Positions 45,723 to 53,879 of a stretch of 64,000 bases of DNA are shown here, one piece after another. Where the stretch lies: positions 248,001 to 312,000 of the forward strand of contig NZ_FRFA01000005.1 in NCBI RefSeq assembly GCF_900143535.1, read 5' to 3'. This DNA comes from Tateyamaria sp. Alg231-49. GTDB taxonomy: Bacteria; Pseudomonadota; Alphaproteobacteria; Rhodobacterales; Rhodobacteraceae. Within the stretch, counting starts at the first letter, position 1. Every line of letters begins with the position of its first letter. Made by a program: the position numbers and the translations under genes. The notes beneath the pieces were generated by a model that had not been told where the DNA came from, made no database searches, and worked only from the letters and a program-made list of their open reading frames with translations.

Positions 45723-46778
45723 TTAGGAACGCAGGCAGTCCGCCACTGTGTGGCCCTTGGCCTCATAGGCGCGGATGGCACCGGGGTGCATCTTGATCTT
45801 TACAGCACCGCAAGCACCTTGGCTGACACCATCAATATCGCCAAAGGTCAGGTTCAGGTATGGGCCCATCGGCGCACCCTCTTCAAACCGCGACTGTGCA
45901 TCCAACATGGCGGTCACGATGTCGAACACCAGATCCTCGTCCATGCTCGCCCGAACAATCTCGGCAAAGGCGGTGGAATAGGTGTCAAAGGTGTCGTCAT
46001 CGGTCACGATGGTGACGTTATTGCCCTCATAGGCAGCGCGATAAACATCGACAGGGACGGAAAATGGCGCATGGCCCGGCGCTTTGACGATTTGCTGGCC
46101 CAACTCGCTGTTCAGCAGATCCGACGGAACGTCAAACAGGGTGATTGCGCCTGCGGCGGAAAACTGAATTTCGCGGCCACCGGGCAGAGCGGATGGAATG
46201 CTCCATGCTTCGACTGCGCCACCAGTGATGGTGGATACGGCATCTGGCCAAGGGGTTTGCACGCCCTCATACCCTTCGCCATCTTTTATGCCGCCCAGCA
46301 ACTGGATCATCGCCCGCCCCGAGGTCAACGCCGCCCCGCGTGGTGGGCCATTCCAGATGCGCAATCCGTCCAGCTTGCGAATGTCGGCCACAGGTTTTGA
46401 ATCGTAGTACCCAAAGGTTTGGTGCGCTGCGGCATGGAAATAAAGCGCGCGAATTTCAGCCGCCAACTCGGCACCTTTTTCCTTACCGACGCCACTGTAT
46501 GGGCCAATCCCGCGCGACAGCAGGAAGGGCAGGATCAATGGCGCCGTGGTCACATCCAGACGCCCCTCGGCCACGGCCTGAACCGAATTGGTGAGCGTGG
46601 CTCCCTCGGTCATCTGCAAGTTTGCCACGCCCGCACTGTTCAGTGCAGCGGCAAAAGTGGTCGACACATAATGCGCCCCTCCGCCCGGCGATGAAGTTTC
46701 TGCGGTTAACGTAACCTGTGCGGCCACGCTCAGCGGTGCAAGCACGCAGGCCACCCCAATCAATGCGGTCTTAAACAT
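45723..46778 (-). CDS. TAXI-family TRAP transporter solute-binding protein
   Basis: 351 aa. Signal peptide MFKTALIGVACVLAPLSVAA is cleaved before QVTLTAE. The TAXI-type segment ETSSPGGGAHYVSTTFAAALN follows, and the C-terminus holds PGAIRAYEAKGHTVAD, common in TAXI proteins. GGAGGAAT lies just before the ATG at 46778. It delivers an organic solute, often a dicarboxylate, keto acid or glutamate-like compound, to the fused permease. Divergent from the MarR gene, sharing a promoter region with a clear palindrome. Confidence 0.92.
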   Translation of the reverse strand: MFKTALIGVACVLAPLSVAAQVTLTAETSSPGGGAHYVSTTFAAALNSAGVANLQMTEGATLTNSVQAVAEGRLDVTTAPLILPFLLSRGIGPYSGVGKEKGAELAAEIRALYFHAAAHQTFGYYDSKPVADIRKLDGLRIWNGPPRGAALTSGRAMIQLLGGIKDGEGYEGVQTPWPDAVSTITGGAVEAWSIPSALPGGREIQFSAAGAITLFDVPSDLLNSELGQQIVKAPGHAPFSVPVDVYRAAYEGNNVTIVTDDDTFDTYSTAFAEIVRASMDEDLVFDIVTAMLDAQSRFEEGAPMGPYLNLTFGDIDGVSQGACGAVKIKMHPGAIRAYEAKGHTVADCLRS

Positions 46779-46860
46779 GAGTATTCCTCCCGTCAGTGGT
46801 GCGCCCCTCCCCGAGGCACCTTGCCCCGTATTCGGGGTCTCATCATTCAGAGTTGCAGAC

Positions 46861-46882
46861 ATTATATGACTTGTCACGTAAT
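46861..46882. promoter_or_regulatory. Probable MarR operator
   Basis: ATTATATGAC-TT-GTCACGTAAT: arms match at eight of ten positions, with a perfect TGACTTGTCA core. It lies 38 bases before the marR-type ATG and 83 bases before the divergent TAXI gene, the size and position expected of a MarR-family site. Confidence 0.6.
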
Positions 46883-46920
46883 TTTATTCGGTGTCTACTG
46901 AACACAAGGGACGGAACACT

Positions 46921-47430
46921 ATGACAGAGCGGCCAAACACCCAAAAAGACCGGATAGAAAAGCGCCGCGCCTACGAGGCGAAGAACCCGTTTTCCCGCAT
47001 GGATTCAGCGCATCATGCCTCGCGCCAGCAAGGCCTGCACATCCTTCAACAGTCAGCCGGTCTGACAACGGTAGAGTGGCGTGTGCTGTGGGATCTGCAC
47101 GAGGCCGGCCCCATGACGATCCGCGATCTGGCTCAAATCCAGCGCTCTGACCCGTCCCTGATCAGCCGCGCGCTTCCCGCAATGGAGCGCAAGGGATTCG
47201 TGCGCATGACACGTGGCGAACACGATGGCCGTCAGGTGGTGGTCGAAATGGACACTGCAGGGTACGCCGCACACGCCGCCGCTTCCCCGGCAATGAAACG
47301 GCGGCGCGAGGCGCTGCGCAGTACTTTTTCCGAACAAGAGCTTTCAACCCTCGTCGACCTGCTCACTCGGTTCGAAGACGCCTTGCGCGAACCCGTTGAC
47401 GACATCCTTGAACCGGAGGTGACCCAATGA
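46921..47430 (+). CDS. MarR-family transcriptional regulator
   Basis: 169 aa. Winged-helix core: [20 protein letters not shown], then the recognition helix region [21 protein letters not shown] and the wing [16 protein letters not shown] with the conserved Asp-x-Arg. The ATG at 46921 has AAGGGACGG upstream; a GTG at 46891 is in frame. It overlaps the sulfatase-type gene by four bases and is divergent from the TAXI gene, so it likely controls both directions through the palindrome at 46861-46882. Confidence 0.92.
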   Translation: MTERPNTQKDRIEKRRAYEAKNPFSRMDSAHHASRQQGLHILQQSAGLTTVEWRVLWDLHEAGPMTIRDLAQIQRSDPSLISRALPAMERKGFVRMTRGEHDGRQVVVEMDTAGYAAHAAASPAMKRRREALRSTFSEQELSTLVDLLTRFEDALREPVDDILEPEVTQ

Positions 47431-49097
47431 CCAACCGCCCCAACGTCCTTTGGATCATGGCCGACCAACTGCGATTTGATTACCTCAGTTGCTATGGGCA
47501 CCCGCACCTGCACACGCCGAATATCGATGCGCTTGCCGCGCGCGGTGTGAAGTTCACCAACACTTACGTTCAATCCCCGGTCTGCGGACCGTCGCGGATG
47601 TCGGCCTATACGGGACGGTATGTTCGCAGCCACGGTGCCACATGGAATGGCGTGCCCCTTCGCGTCGGCGAACCCACTTTGGGCGATCACCTGAGCGAGG
47701 TCGGGGCACGCGCCGTGCTGGTGGGCAAAACTCATATGGTGGCCGACCGTCCGGGCATGGCACGGCTCGGCATTGATCCGAACAGCGACATCGGGATCAA
47801 GGTCGCGCAGTGCGGTTTTGAACCCTTCGATCGCGACGACGGGCTGCACCCCAACAGCCATCGACAGGGGTGGTCGGCCTATGACGACTACCTCGTGTCG
47901 CACGGCTTTGAATCCGACAACCCGTGGGAAGACTTTGCAAACTCCGGCTACGACAAAGACGGCAACCTAGTCTCTGGCTGGCTGCTCGAAAACTCGCACC
48001 TTGAGGCGAACATCCCCGAGGAACACTCAGAAACCGCCTACATGACCAACCGCGCGATGGAGTTCATGGAGGGGGCGATAGAAGATGGCAGGCCCTGGCT
48101 GTGCCACCTCAGTTATATCAAGCCGCACTGGCCCTATATCGTACCCGCGCCTTATCACAACATGTACGGGCCCGAACACGTGGTTGCCCCCATCCGTTCG
48201 GACACAGAACGACAAGGCGCGCACCCCTTCCTCGCCGCCCATCAGGACATCCGCGTCAGTCGATGCTTTTCCCGCGATCAGGTGCGCGAACACGTCATCC
48301 CCGCCTATATGGGCCTGATCAAGCAACTCGATGACAATCTGGGACGTCTGTTCAAATGGATGGACGACAAGGGGCTAAGCGAGAACACGATCATCGCTTT
48401 CACCTCCGATCACGGCGACTATCTGGGCGATCACTGGCTGGGGGACAAAGATTTCTACCACGATGTGGCAGCCAAAGTGCCACTGATCATCGCCGATCCA
48501 AGGCCCCAAGCCGATGGCACACGCGGCACAGAGTCGGCTGCTCTGATCGAGATGATCGACCTCGCCCCAACCTTCATGAACGCCCTTGGCTGTGCGCCAA
48601 AACCGCAAGTGATCGAAGGGCGCGACCTGACCCCCCTCCTGCACGGAACGGACGGCTTCTACCGGCGCTACGTGATCAGCGAATATGACTACTCAGGCTT
48701 TGAAATGGCGACCGCCCTGAACGTCGAACAGCAAGATGCGTTCTCCAAGATGATCTTTGATGGACGCTGGAAATACGTGCACCTCAACGGGTTCGACCCG
48801 GTTCTGTTCGATCTGGAAACCGACCCGGACGAGGTGCAGGACTTTGGCACCTCAGACGCGCCCGAACATGTGGCCGTGCGCGCGCGCCTGAAGGACGCAA
48901 TGTTTACATGGTCCATGCGCCACCACACCCGCGTGACCGTCACGCAAGACGTGGCAGAAAGCCTGAAGGTCGCCACAGAAACCGGCATTCTGATCGGGTT
49001 TTGGGATGAGGCCGAGTACGAAGCGGACGCGGGCAAAGCCTTTTCCAGCCTGACGCCAGCCGGACCGCCCCGCGCGTCCGTACTGACGGAAAAGTAG
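47427..49097 (+). CDS. Sulfatase/phosphonate monoester hydrolase-type alkaline phosphatase superfamily enzyme
   Basis: 556 aa. N-terminal [19 protein letters not shown] gives metal-ligand Asp13. Cys53 in [16 protein letters not shown] is the residue converted to formylglycine in sulfatases; Gly at the next position resembles the CGPAR of phosphonate monoester hydrolases. [19 protein letters not shown] provides the later Asp/His ligands. No signal peptide, so it acts in the cytoplasm on an imported substrate. No formylglycine-generating enzyme is encoded in the window. Coupled to the MarR gene. Confidence 0.9.
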   Translation: MTNRPNVLWIMADQLRFDYLSCYGHPHLHTPNIDALAARGVKFTNTYVQSPVCGPSRMSAYTGRYVRSHGATWNGVPLRVGEPTLGDHLSEVGARAVLVGKTHMVADRPGMARLGIDPNSDIGIKVAQCGFEPFDRDDGLHPNSHRQGWSAYDDYLVSHGFESDNPWEDFANSGYDKDGNLVSGWLLENSHLEANIPEEHSETAYMTNRAMEFMEGAIEDGRPWLCHLSYIKPHWPYIVPAPYHNMYGPEHVVAPIRSDTERQGAHPFLAAHQDIRVSRCFSRDQVREHVIPAYMGLIKQLDDNLGRLFKWMDDKGLSENTIIAFTSDHGDYLGDHWLGDKDFYHDVAAKVPLIIADPRPQADGTRGTESAALIEMIDLAPTFMNALGCAPKPQVIEGRDLTPLLHGTDGFYRRYVISEYDYSGFEMATALNVEQQDAFSKMIFDGRWKYVHLNGFDPVLFDLETDPDEVQDFGTSDAPEHVAVRARLKDAMFTWSMRHHTRVTVTQDVAESLKVATETGILIGFWDEAEYEADAGKAFSSLTPAGPPRASVLTEK

Positions 49098-49262
49098 ACC
49101 TTAAGGCGCTGCGCAGCGAAGGGCGGGTTTGAGCCCAAAGTACTGATGCCAAAAACCAGACTTAGCTTGCGTGTTGCAAGGCTGAGGTGGTGGCATGTAT
49201 AAACTTTGGATGTGCAGGTTACCCTATCAGAGTTGCGCCTTAGTGATGAGAAGAAAAATTCG

Positions 49263-49445
49263 ATGAGTAAGACACAATGGGTTACGTTGCTTGCTTTTGG
49301 AGCATATTTTCTTTGGGAATTTGTCTTACTGGCGAGCTGGAAAGCAGAAACGCAAGGACCGCTCATTCGTGTCGATCTATTGATCATCTACCCTGCCTTA
49401 TTAATTCTGGCAGTTGTATCAGCGTTCCAATTTTTTCGCAGGTAA
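49263..49445 (+). CDS. Small two-helix membrane protein, unknown
   Basis: 60 aa beginning MSKTQWVTLLAFGAYFLWEF, with a second helix VDLLIIYPALLILAVVSAFQ and a basic end FFRR. GAGAAG precedes the ATG; a longer frame from 49206 is possible. The sequence 49190-49560 is noticeably richer in A and T than its surroundings, suggesting a recently acquired or less constrained stretch. Family not recognised; genuine expression uncertain. Confidence 0.5.
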   Translation: MSKTQWVTLLAFGAYFLWEFVLLASWKAETQGPLIRVDLLIIYPALLILAVVSAFQFFRR

Positions 49446-49568
49446 ATTGAAATTTGGTCAATTCCCGTTAACATCGGGCGTTTGCTCAGGGTCGGCTTCG
49501 CCCGCACAGCAATTATTCATACAGGCCGCAGCGAACCTCAACTTCTGGTCGCTTAGTCCGTCCAGATC

Positions 49569-50366
49569 CTAAGAGGCCCGCGCGCTGAACCGCGCCGCCG
49601 TGCTGACGGCAACGCGGGCCGTCAGTGCCGCCACCGAACTGCGCTCCAGCACCATCGGCCCGTCAAGGCTTGCGGGCGGGAAAATCGTCCATGTCTGTTT
49701 GTCGGCATTGGTCATAACGCTGATCGGGTCGGCGTCCTGAACGGCGTTGCCCGCGCAGTACAACACAGACAACATGCCCGCCGCCGCCGGATCGGAAAAG
49801 GCACGCGCAGCTGACTCCGCCTCTGTCTTGGACAGGCCCAGACGCACCATCCCACCAACCACATCATCGGGGCGTTTTGCGGCAGAGCCATGCAAAGTGC
49901 TCAGCACTTTCTGAGTGGTCTCAACACGCGCTTCACTCCGCAACGGCTCAAGGGTTGCGCCCACAAATCCGGCGCAAGCCCCCGCCGCCGCCATCAGATC
50001 GGCATAGCTGGTCACCTCGAACATGCCATCACCGCGCTGGATCAGACCAACAAAATGAATACCAGCCGCATGCACGGACAGACGCTGAACACGATTGCCG
50101 GACCGGCGCTCGCTCAGCAAAACAAGGGTTGGGTTCACAAGGGCAAGGATGGCCGCCGTGATTGCAGGGGTAAAGTTCAGCCCGGTTTCAGGATCGCCCA
50201 CAAGACGACCCGCCGCGCGCAAACGCTCTTCCCCCTCTTTGGCCCAGTTTGCGGCATCGCCATCTTCAGGCTGGAACGGGGTGTCGCCCCATCCAATGAT
50301 GCTGTCCACCTTGGCATAGGAAAAGGCGTAGGCGAGTTCGGAGGGATGAATTTCCATTGAACTCAT
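49569..50366 (-). CDS. Uncharacterised protein, second gene of a divergent effector-like pair
   Basis: 265 aa, no signal peptide or membrane helix. A short helical N-terminus is followed by a winged-helix-like segment (EERLRAAGRLVGDPETGLNF, then PAITAAILALVNPTLVLL) and a mixed beta region (RLSVHAAGIHFVGLIQRGDG). This order loosely recalls EspG-type chaperones of type VII secretion, but I cannot confirm homology. It starts three bases after the stop of the preceding gene (50370-51416), so the two are co-transcribed; a chaperone or immunity role for that protein is a reasonable guess. Met4 at 50357 is an alternative start. Confidence 0.72.
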   Translation of the reverse strand: MSSMEIHPSELAYAFSYAKVDSIIGWGDTPFQPEDGDAANWAKEGEERLRAAGRLVGDPETGLNFTPAITAAILALVNPTLVLLSERRSGNRVQRLSVHAAGIHFVGLIQRGDGMFEVTSYADLMAAAGACAGFVGATLEPLRSEARVETTQKVLSTLHGSAAKRPDDVVGGMVRLGLSKTEAESAARAFSDPAAAGMLSVLYCAGNAVQDADPISVMTNADKQTWTIFPPASLDGPMVLERSSVAALTARVAVSTAARFSARAS

Positions 50367-50369
50367 CGC

Positions 50370-51416
50370 TTAATTCCAGACAAAGCTGGACATAGCGTCG
50401 AGCTTTTTCTTGGCCTCAGCCGCCATCGCCGGACCGGGAACTACCGAGTCATATGCCTGCTCGACGGCTTTGGCGGCCTTGTTCACCGCATCTTCAATGG
50501 CATTGGCGGTATCCAGCGCCTCGTCTTCTCCAGGGGCCGTGCCGTCCGGTTCGCTGCGGAACATGGTCATCATCTTGTCCACTGTGTTGGCCACCGCATC
50601 ACGTACAGATTTGAGGGCATTTTCAACCTCAAGAACGGCGGCATCCGTCCGATTGACAAAGTACTCATCGCCCGCCTCCATCGTCCAGTGTGCAATGCCA
50701 CTGATCTGCCCGGCCAGCGGATTGTCGGTACTGAAAAACTCGATATCACTGTCGAGATAGTCATATCCCGGTCCGTCATCGTGGTACGTGTTCAGATACC
50801 CGGCGGCATCATGCACCACACCGTGCAACGCAATCGGGTTGTCGATATCAAGGTGGAGTGCCATGTTGCCCGGCCCCACAAGCCCCCCCGTCGGGTTGAG
50901 CATCGACCCAAATACTTCGTGAATACCAAAACTGTCACCCAGCACCTTGCCGCACAACAACTGTGCACGGGAGGCCATGAAATCCTCATGCATGCCTTCC
51001 TTCAAATCGGGTGCCGCGTCTTTCTTTTTCTCCTTCGCCACGGTTTCCTGCTGCTTTTTAACAATCAGGAACCGGTCAAAATCTAAGTTCAACCTCTTGG
51101 CGTCGGGGGGGATGCCAACAACGCCTTCAAGGTCTTCCATCACCTCCTGGCGGGGTCTCTTGGGGAACCCCTTGGTGATCTCCTGCATCAGCTCTTTCAT
51201 CTTGGGCGTGCCCTCGCCCTTGATCTCAACGCCACGCAGGTCGTCCATAGCGTCTTTACCGAATAGAGTATCGACATCGACTTTGGTCAGGTCGGTCTTG
51301 GCCAGTTCCTCAGGGGACAGTTTGGCAAGCGCTTCATTCTCGGCGGCACTCACCGGCGGACAACACCCCAAATGCGTCTTTAAGAACTCTGATTGCCGGT
51401 CGGAAAGCTGAGGCAA
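50370..51416 (-). CDS. Uncharacterised effector-like protein with HGVVHDAAGY motif
   Basis: 348 aa, TTG start supported by GGAGA six bases upstream; no ATG gives a comparable frame. Residues 1-150 are charged and helical. Residues 150-250 form a compact domain with HEVFGSMLNPTGGLVGPGN and HGVVHDAAGYLNTYHDDGPG: His198, His202 and Asp203 could bind metal or form a catalytic dyad resembling the HD of bacterial phospholipase A2, though this is pattern resemblance only. The last 90 residues are amphipathic helices. Paired with the downstream gene and divergent from a toxin-like gene. Confidence 0.72.
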   Translation of the reverse strand: MPQLSDRQSEFLKTHLGCCPPVSAAENEALAKLSPEELAKTDLTKVDVDTLFGKDAMDDLRGVEIKGEGTPKMKELMQEITKGFPKRPRQEVMEDLEGVVGIPPDAKRLNLDFDRFLIVKKQQETVAKEKKKDAAPDLKEGMHEDFMASRAQLLCGKVLGDSFGIHEVFGSMLNPTGGLVGPGNMALHLDIDNPIALHGVVHDAAGYLNTYHDDGPGYDYLDSDIEFFSTDNPLAGQISGIAHWTMEAGDEYFVNRTDAAVLEVENALKSVRDAVANTVDKMMTMFRSEPDGTAPGEDEALDTANAIEDAVNKAAKAVEQAYDSVVPGPAMAAEAKKKLDAMSSFVWN

Positions 51417-51685
51417 GAATTTCTCCGGTTGAAAACAAAGGCGACGCCGCGTGGCACAATGCCAGCACTAAAGGATACCCAAGGCCTGTACGCAACCGGT
51501 TTCACGACCCGACACAAGCGCATCCGAAGGCAAAGGCAAAGGCAAATGATCCCTCAACAACACATCTGAGCTTTCGAATTCAACCAGTTGGTGTATTCTG
51601 TGCCATATGCACGCGACCATTGAAGCATCCAAAGCCATCGTCAAAACCCGCTAACTGCAGGCAATCCCGACAGAAAACACCCAGC

Positions 51686-53296
51686 ATGAGCAGCGATCCA
51701 GATCCACAAGCCTCCGCACCCCCCGCAATTCCAGACGAGGAGATGGACCGGTTCACGCGGCGTTTTCTCAACTTCGCGCTTAAAAGAAATGAAACGGAAA
51801 CAAACCAAGGCGTCGTCGACAGGCGTTTGGCAATCCGCGAACAAGCGACCGAAGACATCCGGCAATTGCGCGCGGAATTTACCGCCCACGAGATGAAAAA
51901 CTACGACGCGATGACCGAAGGGGAACGGGCCGCCGAGTTGGACAGGATATTCTCCGACGTCACCATCACCGCCGTGCCCGGCGCCAAAACGATTTCGATC
52001 AACGGTGTGCTCGAAATGGACCCGGCCAGCCTGCGCCAACTGGCCCCCCACAAGCGCAACGTGCTGTTTGCTGCCGCCAATGAAGCGGACGAGGACAAGC
52101 GGGCGACCGCACTTCAATATGTTTCGGGCAAATTTCGCCTGCGTTCCAAGGCAGATGCGGCAAGCGGCAAGACCCACCTCGAAGGCATCGTCGAAGGCGA
52201 GCGCGCCGATACGCTGCGCGAACTTTATGAGGCCGACAGCGCGGACAAATCAGGCGCATACCGTGCCTTCGACATCTCCAACAAACTCAACGCGCTGAAA
52301 AAACGAAGCATCGATCCCGGTGGGGCAAAAAACATCCAGGCCTATGACGACGCCGTCCAGAAACAACGTGCAATGCTGGCAATGGCGCTGGACGCAGGTC
52401 CTGACAACCTGTCGGACATGGTGGTCAATTTCGAGTTCGCCGAAATGACGTTTGATGCAAGTGTAAAGGAAAAGGCTCAGGCGCAGGCCGAGGCCAGAGC
52501 AGCCAGAGAGCACGCGGAAAAAGTCGAAGAAATGCGCGCCGCCGCGCTGACGGTAGAGGCGCAAGAAGCCGAGATTGAAAAAAACGCCGCAGCGCTCGCC
52601 GAAAGCGCAACACAGCTGGGCGCTCTGCTGCAAAAGGACTTTAAACAACTGGAAGCAGAGAAAAAGCCGCTCGTCATCGCCCACGGGAAGGCAGCTGCCG
52701 CTCTCAAGAAACAAAGAGCAGTGGTCGCGGCACTGACGCCCGAAGCCATCGACCGCTTTGCCGCCACAGCCCACACGGTCTCCGTCACACCTGCGGACAC
52801 GGCAGCGGCCACCACGAACCTGATCGCCAACATGACCGCAGGGACGGATGCCGGCGCGCAGAGAGAAACACTCGAAGCGATGAAAGCCACGCTGACAGAA
52901 TACACCAACGCCGTCACCGAAACCGGCAATGGTGCGGCCAAGGTCGGCGTTGAACTGGAAGTGGCCGATATCTCCCTGAATGCAGCCGAGGCTCGCAAGG
53001 TCGCGCGCAGTTTGCGCTTTTCTGACAACAAGGCCGCAGGCTATCACACCCTCAAACACCACAATGAAATGAAAAAACCGTCAGATGCCGAAGGGTACGA
53101 ATTCGACACGGAAGTGAAAAAGAAAGTGGCGCACTACCACGATTGCGCACGTGGCGCGGTGGAAAATGGCGACGTGGTCCTGTCACAACTGGAACAGAAC
53201 GGCGGCGAAGGACACCATTTCAAATATGAAGGAATCACCGCGATCATCAAGATGGCCAAGAACGAGGCCAGCATGGCCACATATTTCAAGAAGTAA
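51686..53296 (+). CDS. Polymorphic-toxin-like protein with coiled-coil body and C-terminal His-rich domain
   Basis: 536 aa, no signal peptide. Residues 1-190 are acidic and mixed; about 250-400 are an Ala/Glu/Lys-rich coiled coil (EKAQAQAEARAAREHAEKV). The final 95 residues look like a separate toxin module: GYHTLKHHNE (His454, His458, His459), then AHYHDCARGAVENGD and GGEGHHFKYEG, ending ATYFKK. The terminal TYFK strand and H-x3-KH pattern recall BECR-fold ribonuclease toxins. A small acidic protein gene follows at 15 bases, as expected for immunity. ATG 51686 chosen; an upstream TTG at 51620 extends the frame without support. Confidence 0.75.
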   Translation: MSSDPDPQASAPPAIPDEEMDRFTRRFLNFALKRNETETNQGVVDRRLAIREQATEDIRQLRAEFTAHEMKNYDAMTEGERAAELDRIFSDVTITAVPGAKTISINGVLEMDPASLRQLAPHKRNVLFAAANEADEDKRATALQYVSGKFRLRSKADAASGKTHLEGIVEGERADTLRELYEADSADKSGAYRAFDISNKLNALKKRSIDPGGAKNIQAYDDAVQKQRAMLAMALDAGPDNLSDMVVNFEFAEMTFDASVKEKAQAQAEARAAREHAEKVEEMRAAALTVEAQEAEIEKNAAALAESATQLGALLQKDFKQLEAEKKPLVIAHGKAAAALKKQRAVVAALTPEAIDRFAATAHTVSVTPADTAAATTNLIANMTAGTDAGAQRETLEAMKATLTEYTNAVTETGNGAAKVGVELEVADISLNAAEARKVARSLRFSDNKAAGYHTLKHHNEMKKPSDAEGYEFDTEVKKKVAHYHDCARGAVENGDVVLSQLEQNGGEGHHFKYEGITAIIKMAKNEASMATYFKK

Positions 53297-53311
53297 GGGC
53301 AAGAGGCAGGT

Positions 53312-53794
53312 ATGGACGACAAACTCGACACGGTATTGGAAGACTTGCGCGCCCGCCTGGACGGCTTGCAGTCACAAGACACGGTTGGCGACCATGCCGA
53401 ACGGTTTTGCGACGACTTTTACAAACTCTATGCGCTGTCACGGGCAGACATGTCCGCCGCGGAGTCCACGAGGCTGCTCAAGTTTCTCAGCGAAAGCGCC
53501 CCGACCATGGATATTTCCATCGGCTATCTGCTTCAGGATCTGCTCAACCGCATCACCGCTCTGGTGAACACCAGCTTCCAAAGCCTTGAATGGATACAAA
53601 TCTGCGAAATGCGATCGACCTTCGAGGCGCTGATCGAGCTTTACAGCGACCACATGCCCGTCGGCCTTCACCTGATCGACACCGACAACGTAGATGGATT
53701 GATCATGGCAAAGGGTGAAAACGAGGCGCAATTTCACCCCACGCTCACGCCGGACAACTTTCCCCAAGACCACTGGTGGTGGATGATGGAGTAG
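53312..53794 (+). CDS. Small acidic protein, candidate immunity protein
   Basis: 160 aa, strongly acidic, mostly helical, ending with an aromatic tail DHWWWMME. It starts 15 bases after the stop of the toxin-like gene, with an AGAGGCAGG ribosome site. Size, charge and position are those of immunity proteins in polymorphic toxin systems. I do not recognise a Pfam-type family from sequence, and a structural role with the upstream protein remains possible. Confidence 0.68.
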   Translation: MDDKLDTVLEDLRARLDGLQSQDTVGDHAERFCDDFYKLYALSRADMSAAESTRLLKFLSESAPTMDISIGYLLQDLLNRITALVNTSFQSLEWIQICEMRSTFEALIELYSDHMPVGLHLIDTDNVDGLIMAKGENEAQFHPTLTPDNFPQDHWWWMME

Positions 53795-53879
53795 GCACGC
53801 GAAGGCTTTTTGCCACAGCCGTCACGCCCTGATAGCCCGCCCCATTGCACGACCCAAGCCCAACCGCTACGCCACTCCC

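Noticed and set aside
49098-49200. Possible tRNA or small RNA after the sulfatase gene
   Set aside because: GGCGCTGCGCAGCG can form a short hairpin, but no cloverleaf or anticodon arm could be built.
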